From the NCBI RefSeq assembly GCF_900607235.1, contig NZ_LR027855.1, positions 251,006 through 315,005 on the forward strand: DNA of 64,000 nucleotides, given 5' to 3'. The position numbers and the translations under genes are program-made. Positions within the stretch are counted from its first letter, which is position 1. The number at the start of each line of letters is the position of its first letter. This DNA is from Olivibacter jilunii. Its GTDB lineage: Bacteria > Bacteroidota > Bacteroidia > Sphingobacteriales > Sphingobacteriaceae. Below, piece by piece: positions 1 through 9,859 of the stretch. The notes under the pieces are model-generated. The model did no database searches, was not told the origin of the DNA, and saw only the letters and a program-made list of their open reading frames with translations.

Positions 1-482
1 AGGAAATAGATGATACCGCTCGTGATAAATTTATGGAGTCTTTCACTCAGGTGCGTGAACATTTTATTACCGTCTTCCGCTCCTTATTTAATGAAGAAGA
101 TTCCTGTGATTTAGTGTTGAGTAATCCTGATTTACCCCTTGAATCCGATATAGAAATTATGGCACGTCCAAAAGGGAAACGTCCTTTATCCATCAACCAG
201 CTTTCAGGTGGTGAAAAAACGCTTACCTCGACGGCCCTTCTATTTTCCTTATATCTGCTCAAGCCAGCTCCTTTTTGCATTTTCGACGAGGTAGATGCTC
301 CTTTGGATGACACGAACATCGATAAGTTCAATAATATTATCCGGAAATTCTCCAATCAGTCGCAGTTTATTATTGTATCACATAACAAGCGGACTATTGC
401 CAGTACGGATATTATATATGGAGTAACCATGGTGGAACAAGGCGTATCCCGTGTGGTAGCAGTGGACATGCGAGAAGTGTGA
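1..482 (+). CDS. smc: Chromosome segregation protein SMC, C-terminal end (partial)
   Basis: This is the 3' end of a gene that begins before the window; the frame is open from base 3. The visible 160 residues are the C-terminal half of an SMC ATPase head. They contain the ABC signature (LSGGEKTL, bases about 213-236), the Walker B/D-loop region (FCIFDEVDAPLDD) and the switch histidine in IIVSHNKRT. SMC condenses and organises the chromosome as a dimer with ScpA/ScpB. RecN-like proteins share the fold, but the DEVDAPLDD and VSHNK spacing fits SMC. Only the terminal portion can be judged. Confidence 0.93.
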   Translation, partial: EIDDTARDKFMESFTQVREHFITVFRSLFNEEDSCDLVLSNPDLPLESDIEIMARPKGKRPLSINQLSGGEKTLTSTALLFSLYLLKPAPFCIFDEVDAPLDDTNIDKFNNIIRKFSNQSQFIIVSHNKRTIASTDIIYGVTMVEQGVSRVVAVDMREV

Positions 483-566
483 TAAGCACTAAGTTTAAGC
501 GGCGATTTTATTCACTACTTCATTATTTTCAAAGGTGTTCATGAACTCCCTACGGTCGGCTCTTTG

Positions 567-592
567 CTTCTTTTCTTTCGCGGAGAAAGAAG
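567..592. repeat. Short imperfect hairpin in a REP-like intergenic stretch
   Basis: The arm CTTCTTTTCT pairs with AGAAAGAAG around a TTCGCGG loop, with one bulged T. It follows a phrase (CTACGGTCGGCTCTTTG) whose style resembles dispersed intergenic repeats in Bacteroidota. No second copy is present in the window, so its repeat status is a guess. Confidence 0.25.
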
Positions 593-616
593 TTAAAATA
601 AACCCTCCTTTTATAC

Positions 617-651
617 TTTGGGTGTCCCTTAAGAACTATTTCGTATGTTTG
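617..651 (+). promoter_or_regulatory. Candidate -33/-7 promoter for the M28 peptidase
   Basis: TATGTTTG (644-651) matches the Bacteroidota -7 consensus TAnnTTTG. TTTG at 617-620 is a possible -33 box, although the 23-bp spacing is long. The start codon lies 20 bp downstream. Confidence 0.45.
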
Positions 652-670
652 TAATAAAACATGCATCAAT

Positions 671-1621
671 ATGCTTACTATTCTTCATCGATTTTCCTTT
701 TTGATACTATTTTTTTGTGTTAGCTGCTGTGCAAGTGTTAAAGAAAATGCAGAACGACAAGATGCACAAGTATTGAAAGACCTAAAAGTATTGTCGTCCG
801 ACGAATATGAGGGCAGAAAAACGGGGACAGCAGGTGCGGAAAAGGCGGCGGCTTTTATTGCCGACCGATTTAAAAGCCTAGGTTTGGAACATTTCCCACA
901 AGGTGAAGATTATATACAAACTTTTCAATTTGATGATAAAGAGGGGACGTCTTATAGCGGGAAAAATATAATAGGTTATATTCCAGGCAAACTGAAAGAG
1001 GTTCTTGTCATATCAGCACATTACGACCATTTGGGTAAAGTAGGTGATTCCATTTATAATGGCGCAGACGACAATGCATCGGGTATAGCCGCCTTATTAC
1101 AGTTCGCTGCTTATTTCAGTGAAAATAAACCCAATTTTACGATTGTGTTTGCAGCCTTTGATGCAGAGGAAATGGGCTTACGCGGGGCCAAGGCTTTTGT
1201 TGAAAACCCACCTATTCGGTTAGATCAAATAAAGCTCAATATCAACATGGATATGATTTCGCATAATGATAAAAACGAGCTATATGTCTGTGGTACATAC
1301 AAATATCCTCAATTAAGGAGATATGTAGAAGATATAAAGGATGAAGTAAAAGTAAAGCTTCTGCTAGGACATGACGATCCTAACACAGGGCACGACGATT
1401 GGACTAACCAAAGCGATCAAGGGGCTTTTAACGCCAAAGATATCCCTTTCTTATATTTCGGTGTAGAAGATCATAAAGATTATCATCAACCGAGCGATAC
1501 GTATGAAAACATTAATCCGAAATTTTATGTAGAGGCGGTAGATGCTATATTGAATGTGATACGAAATATTGACAATAAGTTCTCAAGCCAGATTCAGATA
1601 GATAAAAATAAAGTTATGTAA
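671..1621 (+). CDS. M28 family zinc aminopeptidase, lipoprotein
   Basis: This is a secreted metallopeptidase of family M28, about 316 residues. It has a lipoprotein-type signal with cysteines at 16, 19 and 20. The M28 zinc ligands can be placed: His117 and Asp119 (SAHYDH), Asp133 (GADDNASG), the catalytic glutamate pair 166-167 (DAEEMG), Asp194 (NMDM) and a C-terminal His in the DYHQPSDT motif. Members remove N-terminal amino acids from peptides in the periplasm or at the surface. It stands alone, convergent with the S41 protease downstream. The substrate cannot be read from the sequence. Confidence 0.9.
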   Translation: MLTILHRFSFLILFFCVSCCASVKENAERQDAQVLKDLKVLSSDEYEGRKTGTAGAEKAAAFIADRFKSLGLEHFPQGEDYIQTFQFDDKEGTSYSGKNIIGYIPGKLKEVLVISAHYDHLGKVGDSIYNGADDNASGIAALLQFAAYFSENKPNFTIVFAAFDAEEMGLRGAKAFVENPPIRLDQIKLNINMDMISHNDKNELYVCGTYKYPQLRRYVEDIKDEVKVKLLLGHDDPNTGHDDWTNQSDQGAFNAKDIPFLYFGVEDHKDYHQPSDTYENINPKFYVEAVDAILNVIRNIDNKFSSQIQIDKNKVM

Positions 1622-1658
1622 ACACCTATTTTATTTAGAACAAAGAGCTCCTACAATT

Positions 1659-3278
1659 TTATCTCACACGCGTCTCTATCATACCTTTAAATTCTTTACT
1701 AGAACGTTTATTTTTCATCAGGTTCTGAGTGGTATTATTCGATTGTTTGGAGCGAATATTCATTAAAGGACCACTACTAGTCGTGCTTGCAGTTACTCCC
1801 AATTGATTCAGAGCCTCTGCCAGGTAAAGCTCTTTAGGATCCCCAAAATCATACTCACTAAAGCTATCTAAATCCTGTCCAAGATTATCAAGCATTTCCT
1901 TTCCGGGTATATCGGTTCCTGGTTTGAAGCCATTATAATAATCCCCTTCCCCCTTTGCATTCTTTGAAGAAAAACTTGGCAGATATAGATCATACACACT
2001 CTCTAGCCGGACCGGGAAGAATCCTACAGGCTTTCCATAAGTTGTTGTTCCAACCAGCTTTATATTTAAAGAGCTTAAACCACGCAGCGAATTAATCAAT
2101 AACTCACTGGCGGAAGCAGTATTGTTAGTAACAAGAAAAACAATATTTTTCACGTTACTAAGATTTCCCGCTTTTTTAAAATTAACAGTGTTGCCCGTTG
2201 CTTCCGGCTTATAACTGTAACTAGCATAGGTATCTGTCCCTATTATTTCTCCATTAGAATTACGTACGCGTTGATTTTTGAGTATAGTCGCTTTCCCTTC
2301 TTGCATCAATTGATTATAATACTCAACAAACATAACCCCCGTTGTACCGCTAGGGGCTATTAGATTAGCCAAATGTTCGGCAGTAGCAACATAACCGCCT
2401 CCGTTGTAACGTAAGTCGATGACTAAGTCTTCAACATTCTTTGTTGCAAAATCCGAAAAGATATTATCAAGAACATCAAAGGAATTTTCCTCATCCGAAA
2501 AGCGAGCATAAGCAACATAGCCTATGTTTTTATTGTTGATAGTGAGTACCGTGTCTTTATAGACGGGGCTACTATTATAAGTCTGCTTACTCAATGAAAT
2601 GGAATAAGAGCTACCGCTCAGTTTTTGTCCCTCTAAGCGAATAGAAAAAGGATCACCCAGTAACCGCGATATGTAACTATAATCACGATCCCAATCATCC
2701 CCGATTGTTTCTCCATCAATTTTAGTGATAGAAGCGCCTCTAGTCAAGCCACTTCTGGCGGCAGGAGATCCGGGATAAACAGCGCGGATGAACACTTTAA
2801 AATCCGTATCACTCCCATAGGCTGCAATATCATAAATACCGACATCGTTTCCTTGCCCTGTTAAATTAACACTATTGGTTAAGTTTCTCACGCCAGCGGT
2901 GACGCCACTGTTACCTGATACATCTTCGATATAAGAGAATTTTGTATAGTCTGTATTGTTGACCGTAAGTATGTCGTATTTTGACGTGGAATATTGAGCT
3001 ATTGACAACAAATTAGCTTCGTAATTTTTTAATTTATCAGCATTGGAAGTATATTGCCTTGGGTTAAAAACATCATAGGTTGGCAAATTTTGATTCCAAT
3101 AATAAATTTCCTTCGCATACAGAAAAATAGAGTCGTTGGTTAGCGCGACGCGATCATCTGTGGGTGTCTGTGTAGAATTACCTTGATTTGTGTCCGGATT
3201 ATCCTTTTTGCAGGCACTTATAAATAATGACAATCCGATAAAAAGCCCTAAAAATCTGTGAAGTACGTGTGTGTCCAT
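1659..3278 (-). CDS. S41 family C-terminal processing protease, lipoprotein
   Basis: The 539-residue protein has a lipoprotein signal ending at Cys23 (LFISACKK). A PDZ-like domain occupies about residues 150-215 (IRAVYPGSPAARSGL). The S41 catalytic core follows: the strand DLRYNGGG (288-295), a Ser in TASASE (389-391) and a Lys in TYGKPVG (416), giving the Ser/Lys dyad expected for tail-specific proteases. The C-terminal tail of about 45 residues is polar. It probably cleaves exported proteins. The N-terminal half resembles Bacteroidota S41 lipoproteins of unknown substrate. Confidence 0.88.
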   Translation of the reverse strand: MDTHVLHRFLGLFIGLSLFISACKKDNPDTNQGNSTQTPTDDRVALTNDSIFLYAKEIYYWNQNLPTYDVFNPRQYTSNADKLKNYEANLLSIAQYSTSKYDILTVNNTDYTKFSYIEDVSGNSGVTAGVRNLTNSVNLTGQGNDVGIYDIAAYGSDTDFKVFIRAVYPGSPAARSGLTRGASITKIDGETIGDDWDRDYSYISRLLGDPFSIRLEGQKLSGSSYSISLSKQTYNSSPVYKDTVLTINNKNIGYVAYARFSDEENSFDVLDNIFSDFATKNVEDLVIDLRYNGGGYVATAEHLANLIAPSGTTGVMFVEYYNQLMQEGKATILKNQRVRNSNGEIIGTDTYASYSYKPEATGNTVNFKKAGNLSNVKNIVFLVTNNTASASELLINSLRGLSSLNIKLVGTTTYGKPVGFFPVRLESVYDLYLPSFSSKNAKGEGDYYNGFKPGTDIPGKEMLDNLGQDLDSFSEYDFGDPKELYLAEALNQLGVTASTTSSGPLMNIRSKQSNNTTQNLMKNKRSSKEFKGMIETRVR

Positions 3279-3481
3279 CTTCTACCGCCAATATTTGGTC
3301 GCAATATACGACAAGTCTCTCTCTTTTTTTTCGAAGAAGAAAATTTTAACACTAATTGACAATCTTACTGAGAAACTATGTGATAAAGGTAGGAATATAA
3401 AAAACACAGGTTAGCTAGTGTAGCTATATATAAGAAACAAACCGGAAAGACCATTTGCTTCTTATATATATAATAACCGTA

Positions 3482-3757
3482 CTAATAATCGAGGTCTAAT
3501 AAGCTACTGAGTGGGATCATGATTCCGTTTTTCAATTGCAAATAACTATCAGTTAACATCCATACGGTAGTTTCTACTCTTTTTGGCCCACTGGTAGTAT
3601 TAAAAGTAATGACCGATTTCGATTTAAATTCATTTCCTAATCTTACAGCACTTTGCAATTTATAACGCAATTCACTTACGTGGCTCTCGGGTGCATCGAT
3701 TATTTTATAGTTCCGAATATCCTCCTTATTGATTAACTCTGCAATAACGGTACTCAT
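3482..3757 (-). CDS. Small conserved hypothetical protein
   Basis: I do not recognise a named family. The ATG at 3757 is preferred over an upstream TTG at 3790, giving 91 residues starting MSTVIAELINKED. There is no signal peptide or membrane segment. The protein is mixed alpha/beta, with basic patches (ELRYKLQSAVRLGNEFKSK) and an acidic C-terminus (LLDLDY). The C-terminal half (TTVWMLTDSYLQLKNGIMIPLSSL) looks like a small beta fold. It lies downstream of the DeoR gene on the same strand with a gap of about 150 bp, so co-transcription is possible but unproven. Confidence 0.6.
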   Translation of the reverse strand: MSTVIAELINKEDIRNYKIIDAPESHVSELRYKLQSAVRLGNEFKSKSVITFNTTSGPKRVETTVWMLTDSYLQLKNGIMIPLSSLLDLDY

Positions 3758-3909
3758 AGCAATTTGTTTTAGTTTGGTTTGGTATAACAATATTAGTCAA
3801 ATGGCTGCACAAGTTCAAAAAATGTGAGAAATAAAGACGTTACATTGACTTTTGTTACACTAAACTACCTAAAACGGATTAAAAATGGATTAAAGTAACA
3901 TTAGAATAG

Positions 3910-4653
3910 CTAAATTACCTTTACTATTTGCGAAAATCGACTTAAGCTTTCATGTTTAGGATCCAAATCGGTCACTAAGTAATCGATGGCATTCACATTG
4001 CAGACTTTCATTTTCTGTACTGAATTCAATTTTTCAGCAATGCTTAGAATACCTGTTTTTTGTGAACAGCGGAGCATCGCTTTCTTAATTTGAACAACTT
4101 CCCAATCCGAATCCGTAACACCATCTTCAACCGATAGGCTGTTAGTTCCCAATAAACAAAGATCAACCCTGATTTCCGATAGCTGATTAATCACTTGAGA
4201 ACCAATCGTTACATTGGTGCTTCTGGCTAGTTTACCTCCTATTAATATCACATCATCGCCTGACCGTTCTGCCAGCTCCAAAGCGACGAGGGGGCTGATC
4301 GTAAAAAAGGTGCATTGCATTTTTTCGGGTAAAGTTCTCGCTAGTTCCAACATCGTAGTCCCCCCTCCCAGCAGTACGGCCATGCCATCCTGAATAAGGG
4401 TTATTGCTTTTTGAGCAATTGTCTTTTTTGACTCCCGCGCATAAACCTCGTTATCCTGAAACGGATACTGAAAGGACTTAGATAGGGCTCCGCCATATAC
4501 TTTTAGTACTTTCCCATTTTCAGCCAATTCATTTAAGTCTCTTCTTATGGTATCCTCTGATACATTCAGTTGAACGCTGAGGTCGGATGATAGAACCTTA
4601 TTGTGCAGGTTTACTTCGCGCATTATAAAAGCCTGTCTTTCTTCTTTTAGCAT
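3910..4653 (-). CDS. DeoR/GlpR family transcriptional regulator of the PUL
   Basis: The 247-residue protein has an N-terminal DeoR helix-turn-helix (about residues 18-40, SSDLSVQLNVSEDTIRRDLNEL). A DeoRC sugar-phosphate sensor domain follows, with the characteristic GGGTTMLELA (about 97-106) and the later LGTNSL and DSDWEVVQIKKAML motifs. Members usually repress sugar catabolic operons and are released by a phosphorylated sugar. The gene is divergent from the first susC. Five promoters of the locus share an 18-bp element, for which this is the obvious candidate binder. MurNAc-6-P or GlcNAc-6-P would be a logical effector. The family is clear; target and effector are inferred. Confidence 0.9.
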   Translation of the reverse strand: MLKEERQAFIMREVNLHNKVLSSDLSVQLNVSEDTIRRDLNELAENGKVLKVYGGALSKSFQYPFQDNEVYARESKKTIAQKAITLIQDGMAVLLGGGTTMLELARTLPEKMQCTFFTISPLVALELAERSGDDVILIGGKLARSTNVTIGSQVINQLSEIRVDLCLLGTNSLSVEDGVTDSDWEVVQIKKAMLRCSQKTGILSIAEKLNSVQKMKVCNVNAIDYLVTDLDPKHESLSRFSQIVKVI

Positions 4654-5202
4654 GTTGGTTAATTTTTTCCTTAAGACTTGTAAATATATATTTTTATCAC
4701 AAAATAATAATGCGATGATGTTAATCAGCAGGGTTTCAATTTAAAACAGTAACCAACTATTTTATGGTAAGATTCAGCTATCGGCAGCAAGCTATCGGTT
4801 TCGTTCCTGTTTCAGCGGATCAAAAATTCGATCTCCGAAGACTAGTTTTCTGAGAGCAGGATATCTTTTTCCATTTAGTGTATCCATTTTGCATCCTTAT
4901 CAGTCGAAAGACACCTTATTCCCAAAATACGAAAAAAAAACGCCTCCACATTTCATTGAGATAGAATGCCAATAACACTTCGATATCAATGATGGCAATC
5001 AGGTACCTCTATAGCCTAAATGCATGTTTATACATATAAATATTAAAAAAACGCAAAACATTGCATAACTATTTTTTTTTCTTATACTTGTATATCCAAT
5101 AAGCTTAAATACAGCTAGTAACACCTAATAAACTGCGGGATAAAAATTCAAGAACATAACTATGCAAGCAACAATCCCAATCAACCGATTCACAAACATT
5201 TA
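4654..5202. other. Divergent intergenic region, regulator / PUL
   Basis: This is 549 bases without a convincing gene, between the DeoR start and the first susC. The right half is strongly A+T-rich and holds the operator/promoter described separately. There is also a loose ATGCATGTTTATACAT near 5020, about three helical turns upstream of the main site, which may be an extra half-site. The left half (about 4740-4990) shows no recognisable element. Confidence 0.6.
5051..5090 (+). promoter_or_regulatory. PUL promoter 1 with candidate DeoR operator (copy A)
   Basis: The element ACGCAAAACATTGCATAA (5051-5068) contains two GCAWAA-type units 10 bp apart. Its TTG (5061-5063) sits at the -33 position, 19 bp before a -7 box TATACTTG (5083-5090). 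The same arrangement recurs at 9819, 14990 and, on the opposite strand, 29669. Binding by the DeoR protein is an inference from co-location. Confidence 0.7.
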
Positions 5203-8200
5203 ATGATTCATTTTATGACCAAATCAATCAAATTACTGTTTTTTATCTACCTTTTTTTCATCCAAGCCATTTATGCACAGCAATCCGTTATAGCTGGGCG
5301 TGTAGTGGATGAAGCAAGCAAGCAACCGTTAGCAGGGGTTTCTGTCAAAATCAGAAATTCAACTATAGGAACTTCCACGGATCCGGAAGGTAAGTATTCT
5401 TTGAACGTTGACAATCTGAACGGTCAACAATCTATTGTTTTTAGTTATACAGGATACAAGAGTGAAACGAAGACAATAGCGTTAAAAACCGGCAAAAACC
5501 TGTTAAATTGCGGCTTATCTTCTGATCTTGTTGGGCTAGACGAAGTCATTATCACCGGTACCTCAGCGGGAACGACACGAAAACAATTGGGAAGTTACAT
5601 CAGTTCCGTAAAAGGCGATGATCTTACGAAGGGCAGAAGCGGAAATGTCTTATCGTCGCTGCAGGGAAAAACGGCAGGCGCTCAGATTTCTCAGAACTCC
5701 GGCGACCCTGCAGGCGGAATCTCGGTACGACTAAGAGGAATCAGCTCTGTCAATTCCTCATCTGAACCACTTTATATTGTTGATGGTATTATTGTCAATA
5801 ATAATACGACCCGTGTAACCAATACGCAAACCGGTTACGATGGCGGCAATTTTGTCGGAACGATCGGTCAAAATCGACTAGTAGATATTAACCCAGCCGA
5901 TATTGAGCGAATCGAGGTACTGAACGGTGCTGCGGCTGCAGCAATCTATGGTTCGAGAGCGAATGCAGGCGTTGTACAAATCTTCACCAAAAGAGGTTCG
6001 CTAGGTAAGCCCGTGGTGACTTTTTCTTCCAGCTATTCCAACAGTAACTTACGAAAAAAAGTCCCTGTAAATCAGTCATCCGTCAAATTTGGCGGATCCG
6101 TCGATACGGAAACTCAAGACGTTCTGAATACCGCACTTATAACCACTTCTCCGGTTAACCGTTATGATTATCAGGACTACATTTTCAGAAATGCAAGCGG
6201 TACCGACAACAACCTTTCTGTAGCCGGTGGGAAAGACGACACGAAATATTATGTATCAGCCTCCTACTTTAATAACCAAGGCATTGTTAAGAACACAAAC
6301 TTTAGACGGTTCAGTCTGCGAACTAACATCGATCAAAAGTTAGCCGATTGGATTTCCTTTAGTGCAGGATTAAACTATATAAATAGTGGAGCGGACGAAA
6401 AACCAGATGGAAATTCGTTTTACTCCCCTTTGAACTCTATCAACATTATTGCCAACTACCACGATCTATTCACAAGAGATGTTGATGGAAACTTAAAGTC
6501 GGTTGGAGAAAGAGGTCGAGTAAATCCCGTTTCAGTTATTGAGGACATTAAGCAACGTCAGGAAGTGAACCGCATTTTAGGCAATTTAAACCTAAAACTT
6601 ACGCCCGTCGAAGGTCTTTCGATCGACTACACCCTAGGCGTGGACCACACCGGACAAAATGGAAAAACATATATACCACCGTATACATACAACGTTAATC
6701 CCGATTATTGGGGAGGTGGAAGCAACTTGAACCCAACTCAGAACGGCTATGCCAGTGTCGCTAGCAATTCAGCTTTTTTGATCAATCAGGAACTTAATGC
6801 GACTTATAACGCCACGTTTTCTGATGTACTAACATCAACTTCTCAATTGGGCTTTTCTTATCAATATGAAAAATCCAACTATAACATGCTTAATGGGCGA
6901 GGTTTAGCACCGTTTATCGAAACGGTTAACGCCGCCAGCACAATTTTGCCCGGCATGGATATTAGAAGCGAATACTCCGTAAGCGGGGCTTACTTTCAAC
7001 AAAATTTCAAATATAAAGATCATCTATTTTTAACCGGTGCCGTCCGCGTAGATGAATCTTCCGTGTTTGGTGAGGACAATCGCAGGCAAGTATACATAAA
7101 AGGTAGTGGCAGCTATGTGTTATCGTCTGCAGATTATTGGAAAAACACATCGCTAAGCAATTGGTGGAATTTATTCAAGTTGCGTGCGGCTTACGGCCAA
7201 TCAGGAAATCTAACCGGCATTGGGGCCTACGACCGATACAATGCCTATTCCTCTCAAACTTTTTTAAGCAGGGTTTCCCTCTTTTCGAGCGCCACTCTCG
7301 CAAATGAGAACATTAAACCCGAGCGTCAGGCTGAATTGGAATTAGGTGCCGATCTATCCTTCTTTAACAATCGATTGGGTGCTAGCTTTAACTGGTACAA
7401 CAAAAAGGTGACGGATTTATTAATATCCCGAGTGGAAGCTCCGACCACCGGATTTTCAAGTTTTCTCGATAATGTTGGTTCCTTACAAAATCGAGGGATC
7501 GAATTGGTACTGAATGGCGCGCCCATTAAAAACACCAACTTTGAATGGAATACTTCTGTCATTTACAACCGGAACCGAAACAAAGCACTGGATGTTGGCG
7601 GCCTACGGTTATTCAGCACTAACCCCGGAGCACCTGTAGCCATTATTGACGGTCAACCTATCGGTGTCTTTTACGGCACCTTTTTCGCTAGAAATCCTGA
7701 TGGCAGTCTATTATTGAACGACAAAGGGATTCCGCTAATTGAACGAGGCATCCAAAATGGAACAGAATATACGCCCCAACGCGACGCGAACGGCTTACCT
7801 ATGGGCACTCCTTTACGTAAAGTTATAGGTGATCCGAACCCGGATTATACACTTACTTTTGTAAACGATTTTACCTACAAGAAGCTATCCTTACATATGC
7901 AATTTGATGCCGTACAGGGTGTAGATGTCTGGAATGCTGATTGGCGAACCAGACAAGGTGTAGGCAGCGGCGAAATAGCAGAACAGGAACAAATGGGTGA
8001 GCTACCAAGAGGTTATATAGCCGGTGTTTATGCAGTCGAAGAATGGAGAATTGACAACGGTAATTACATCAAATTGAGAGAAATTTCACTAAGCTACAAT
8101 TTGGGTAAAGTAAAGTTTTTTAAGGATTTTACTATTAGTGCGAGCGGTAGAAACTTGTTCTCTATTGACAAATACAAAGGTTATGATCCAGAGGTCAATG

Positions 8201-8292
8201 CCGGTGGGCAATCCACCATATTACGTGGTATCGATTTCGGAGCTATTCCGATCCCCCGAACGTTTACGTTAGGTGTACAGGTAAAATTATAA
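5203..8292 (+). CDS. SusC/RagA family TonB-dependent outer membrane receptor (pair 1)
   Basis: The protein has 1029 residues, or 1025 if the ATG at 5215 is used. It has a signal peptide ending near IYAQQ, then a carboxypeptidase-regulatory-like domain (about 30-110, IAGRVVDEASKQPLAGVSV). A plug domain with the SusC signature follows (LDEVIITGTSAG; LRGISSVNSSSEPLYIVDG; NPADIERIEVLNGAAAAAIYGSRANAGVV), then a 22-strand-type barrel ending LGVQVKL. It would import oligosaccharides or glycopeptides with the SusD lipoprotein encoded 28 bp downstream. The transcription unit ends at the terminator at 9650. The substrate is not visible but is suggested by the MurNAc genes of the locus. Confidence 0.93.
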   Translation: MIHFMTKSIKLLFFIYLFFIQAIYAQQSVIAGRVVDEASKQPLAGVSVKIRNSTIGTSTDPEGKYSLNVDNLNGQQSIVFSYTGYKSETKTIALKTGKNLLNCGLSSDLVGLDEVIITGTSAGTTRKQLGSYISSVKGDDLTKGRSGNVLSSLQGKTAGAQISQNSGDPAGGISVRLRGISSVNSSSEPLYIVDGIIVNNNTTRVTNTQTGYDGGNFVGTIGQNRLVDINPADIERIEVLNGAAAAAIYGSRANAGVVQIFTKRGSLGKPVVTFSSSYSNSNLRKKVPVNQSSVKFGGSVDTETQDVLNTALITTSPVNRYDYQDYIFRNASGTDNNLSVAGGKDDTKYYVSASYFNNQGIVKNTNFRRFSLRTNIDQKLADWISFSAGLNYINSGADEKPDGNSFYSPLNSINIIANYHDLFTRDVDGNLKSVGERGRVNPVSVIEDIKQRQEVNRILGNLNLKLTPVEGLSIDYTLGVDHTGQNGKTYIPPYTYNVNPDYWGGGSNLNPTQNGYASVASNSAFLINQELNATYNATFSDVLTSTSQLGFSYQYEKSNYNMLNGRGLAPFIETVNAASTILPGMDIRSEYSVSGAYFQQNFKYKDHLFLTGAVRVDESSVFGEDNRRQVYIKGSGSYVLSSADYWKNTSLSNWWNLFKLRAAYGQSGNLTGIGAYDRYNAYSSQTFLSRVSLFSSATLANENIKPERQAELELGADLSFFNNRLGASFNWYNKKVTDLLISRVEAPTTGFSSFLDNVGSLQNRGIELVLNGAPIKNTNFEWNTSVIYNRNRNKALDVGGLRLFSTNPGAPVAIIDGQPIGVFYGTFFARNPDGSLLLNDKGIPLIERGIQNGTEYTPQRDANGLPMGTPLRKVIGDPNPDYTLTFVNDFTYKKLSLHMQFDAVQGVDVWNADWRTRQGVGSGEIAEQEQMGELPRGYIAGVYAVEEWRIDNGNYIKLREISLSYNLGKVKFFKDFTISASGRNLFSIDKYKGYDPEVNAGGQSTILRGIDFGAIPIPRTFTLGVQVKL

Positions 8293-8320
8293 ACTCCATC
8301 AATAGCAGTATTTAATCAGT

Positions 8321-9646
8321 ATGAATATCGACATGAAAAAAAACAACAGCATATGCATGCGTCTTTTCTATTATGGATATGGATTAGCGCTAATTTTCAC
8401 ACTCTCATCGTGTACCAAAGATTATATCGATCCCTCGAGAGCATTAAACGAAGAAGCCCTATCGTCATCCCAAGCTTTAACAGATATCAGTATCGGCTTG
8501 CAACGTACTTACAGTTACCTAAGGACAAGCAATATCTATAATAAAGTAACAGCTAACGGCTTCGTTACAAACGAACTTTTACTTAGAAATGAAGGAAACA
8601 TTCCTGAATTGCAGTTAAGCACCGGGGGTTCTACAGTAGATGGAACGAACACCGTGCTTGCAGGTCTATGGACAAGCAGTAATAAAATCATATATGATGC
8701 CAATCTCGTCATACAAAACGCGAGAAAGTTAGCTGATAAAAATCGAGCTAGTGGCATCATCGCTTACACAACGGTTTTGAAGGCCCTCTCATTAGGGGAC
8801 TTGGCGATGAATTGGGAACAGGTACCGGCAACTGTGGGACGCAACGCTTCGTTTGTCGACCGAATGGAAGGTTATAGAATGGCAATTAGCAGTGTTGATA
8901 GCGCCTTGCTTTTCACAGAGACGGACTCGATCAGTAATGCATTTTTGCAGGACATTCCCGCAGCGAGTATCGATATAAAAAATACACTTTATGCACTAAA
9001 AGCTCGTTATTCATTGTATATAGGTGATTATGAAGAAGCATTGAGCGCGGCCAGTCAGGTGGACCTAAAAAAGGTGTCGGTATTTGCCTATGACAATGTT
9101 TCTCCGAACCCGATTTACACATTTGCTACGTCCACAAACAATGTCTTTCAACCAAAGGACGAACATTTAGGGCTACCGGAGGCTCTCTATCCAGATCCCA
9201 ACGATCAGCGCGTATTATTTTATATTGAAAACGCCAATCCCGCACCGCCGGCTGTACGCATTAAAGGATTTTGGTTCACCAATGAATCACCAATACCGGT
9301 CTATTTACCGGGCGAAATGCTTTTGATTAAGGCCGAAGCCTATGCCCGGACTTCTAGGCTTGATTTAGCTTTGATAGAGCTAAACAAGGTGATCACAAAA
9401 AGGCCAAACGATGATGTTTATGGACTTGGCGCCGCGATGCCTGGCTTAACAGGCCCTTATAGTGAAGAAGAGCTCTTGACACTAATCTATAAGCATCGAT
9501 GTATCGAGCTTTTTATGTCAGGTTTAAAATTGGAAGATATGAGAAGGTTTAACCGTCCACAAACAGAAATGAAAAGAAACTTCTTTCCCTATCCGTTTGT
9601 TGAACGGGACAACAACGCTAATACCCCCGCAGACCCAGCATTTTAG
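8321..9646 (+). CDS. SusD/RagB family substrate-binding lipoprotein (pair 1)
   Basis: The 441-residue lipoprotein partners the upstream SusC. The lipobox (FTLSSC, Cys31) is followed by an acidic/polar stretch. The body is mostly helical with TPR-like pairs. The C-terminal part holds typical SusD phrases: LPGEMLLIKAEAYARTSRLDLALIELN and YKHRCIELFMSGLKLEDMRRF. It is shorter than most SusD proteins (usually 500-600 residues). Start codons at 8333 and 8357 are alternatives; all keep the lipobox. It probably caps the SusC barrel and selects the imported glycan. Confidence 0.88.
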   Translation: MNIDMKKNNSICMRLFYYGYGLALIFTLSSCTKDYIDPSRALNEEALSSSQALTDISIGLQRTYSYLRTSNIYNKVTANGFVTNELLLRNEGNIPELQLSTGGSTVDGTNTVLAGLWTSSNKIIYDANLVIQNARKLADKNRASGIIAYTTVLKALSLGDLAMNWEQVPATVGRNASFVDRMEGYRMAISSVDSALLFTETDSISNAFLQDIPAASIDIKNTLYALKARYSLYIGDYEEALSAASQVDLKKVSVFAYDNVSPNPIYTFATSTNNVFQPKDEHLGLPEALYPDPNDQRVLFYIENANPAPPAVRIKGFWFTNESPIPVYLPGEMLLIKAEAYARTSRLDLALIELNKVITKRPNDDVYGLGAAMPGLTGPYSEEELLTLIYKHRCIELFMSGLKLEDMRRFNRPQTEMKRNFFPYPFVERDNNANTPADPAF

Positions 9647-9649
9647 AAT

Positions 9650-9682
9650 AAAGTGCCCATGGTAATGGGCACCTTATTTTTT
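9650..9682 (+). terminator. Rho-independent terminator of susCD pair 1
   Basis: The perfect stem GTGCCCAT (9653-9660) / ATGGGCAC (9665-9672) has a GGTA loop and is followed by a T-rich tract (TTATTTTTTG). It lies just after the susD stop, so pair 1 is a self-contained transcription unit. Confidence 0.85.
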
Positions 9683-9818
9683 GTCACCTATTCCATACAT
9701 CCCAACGCACTAAATACCGCTTTACTTTACAAAGTACTTATAAAGTAGTAGCTATTTGCAAACAACCGAATCATACATGCTCTTTTTTTGCGCTTTTATA
9801 TAAGTAATAAAAAAAATA

Positions 9819-9859
9819 ACGCATAAATTTGCATTACATAGAAATTCTCAATATTCTTG
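9819..9859 (+). promoter_or_regulatory. PUL promoter 2 with candidate DeoR operator (copy B)
   Basis: ACGCATAAATTTGCATTA (9819-9836) carries GCATAA and GCATTA 10 bp apart. TTTG (9828-9831) forms the -33 box, 20 bp before the -7 box TATTCTTG (9852-9859). Expected transcripts would start near 9866, giving a leader of about 150 nt before susC pair 2. The rest of the 371-base gap (9647-10017) holds the pair 1 terminator and A+T-rich sequence. Confidence 0.7.
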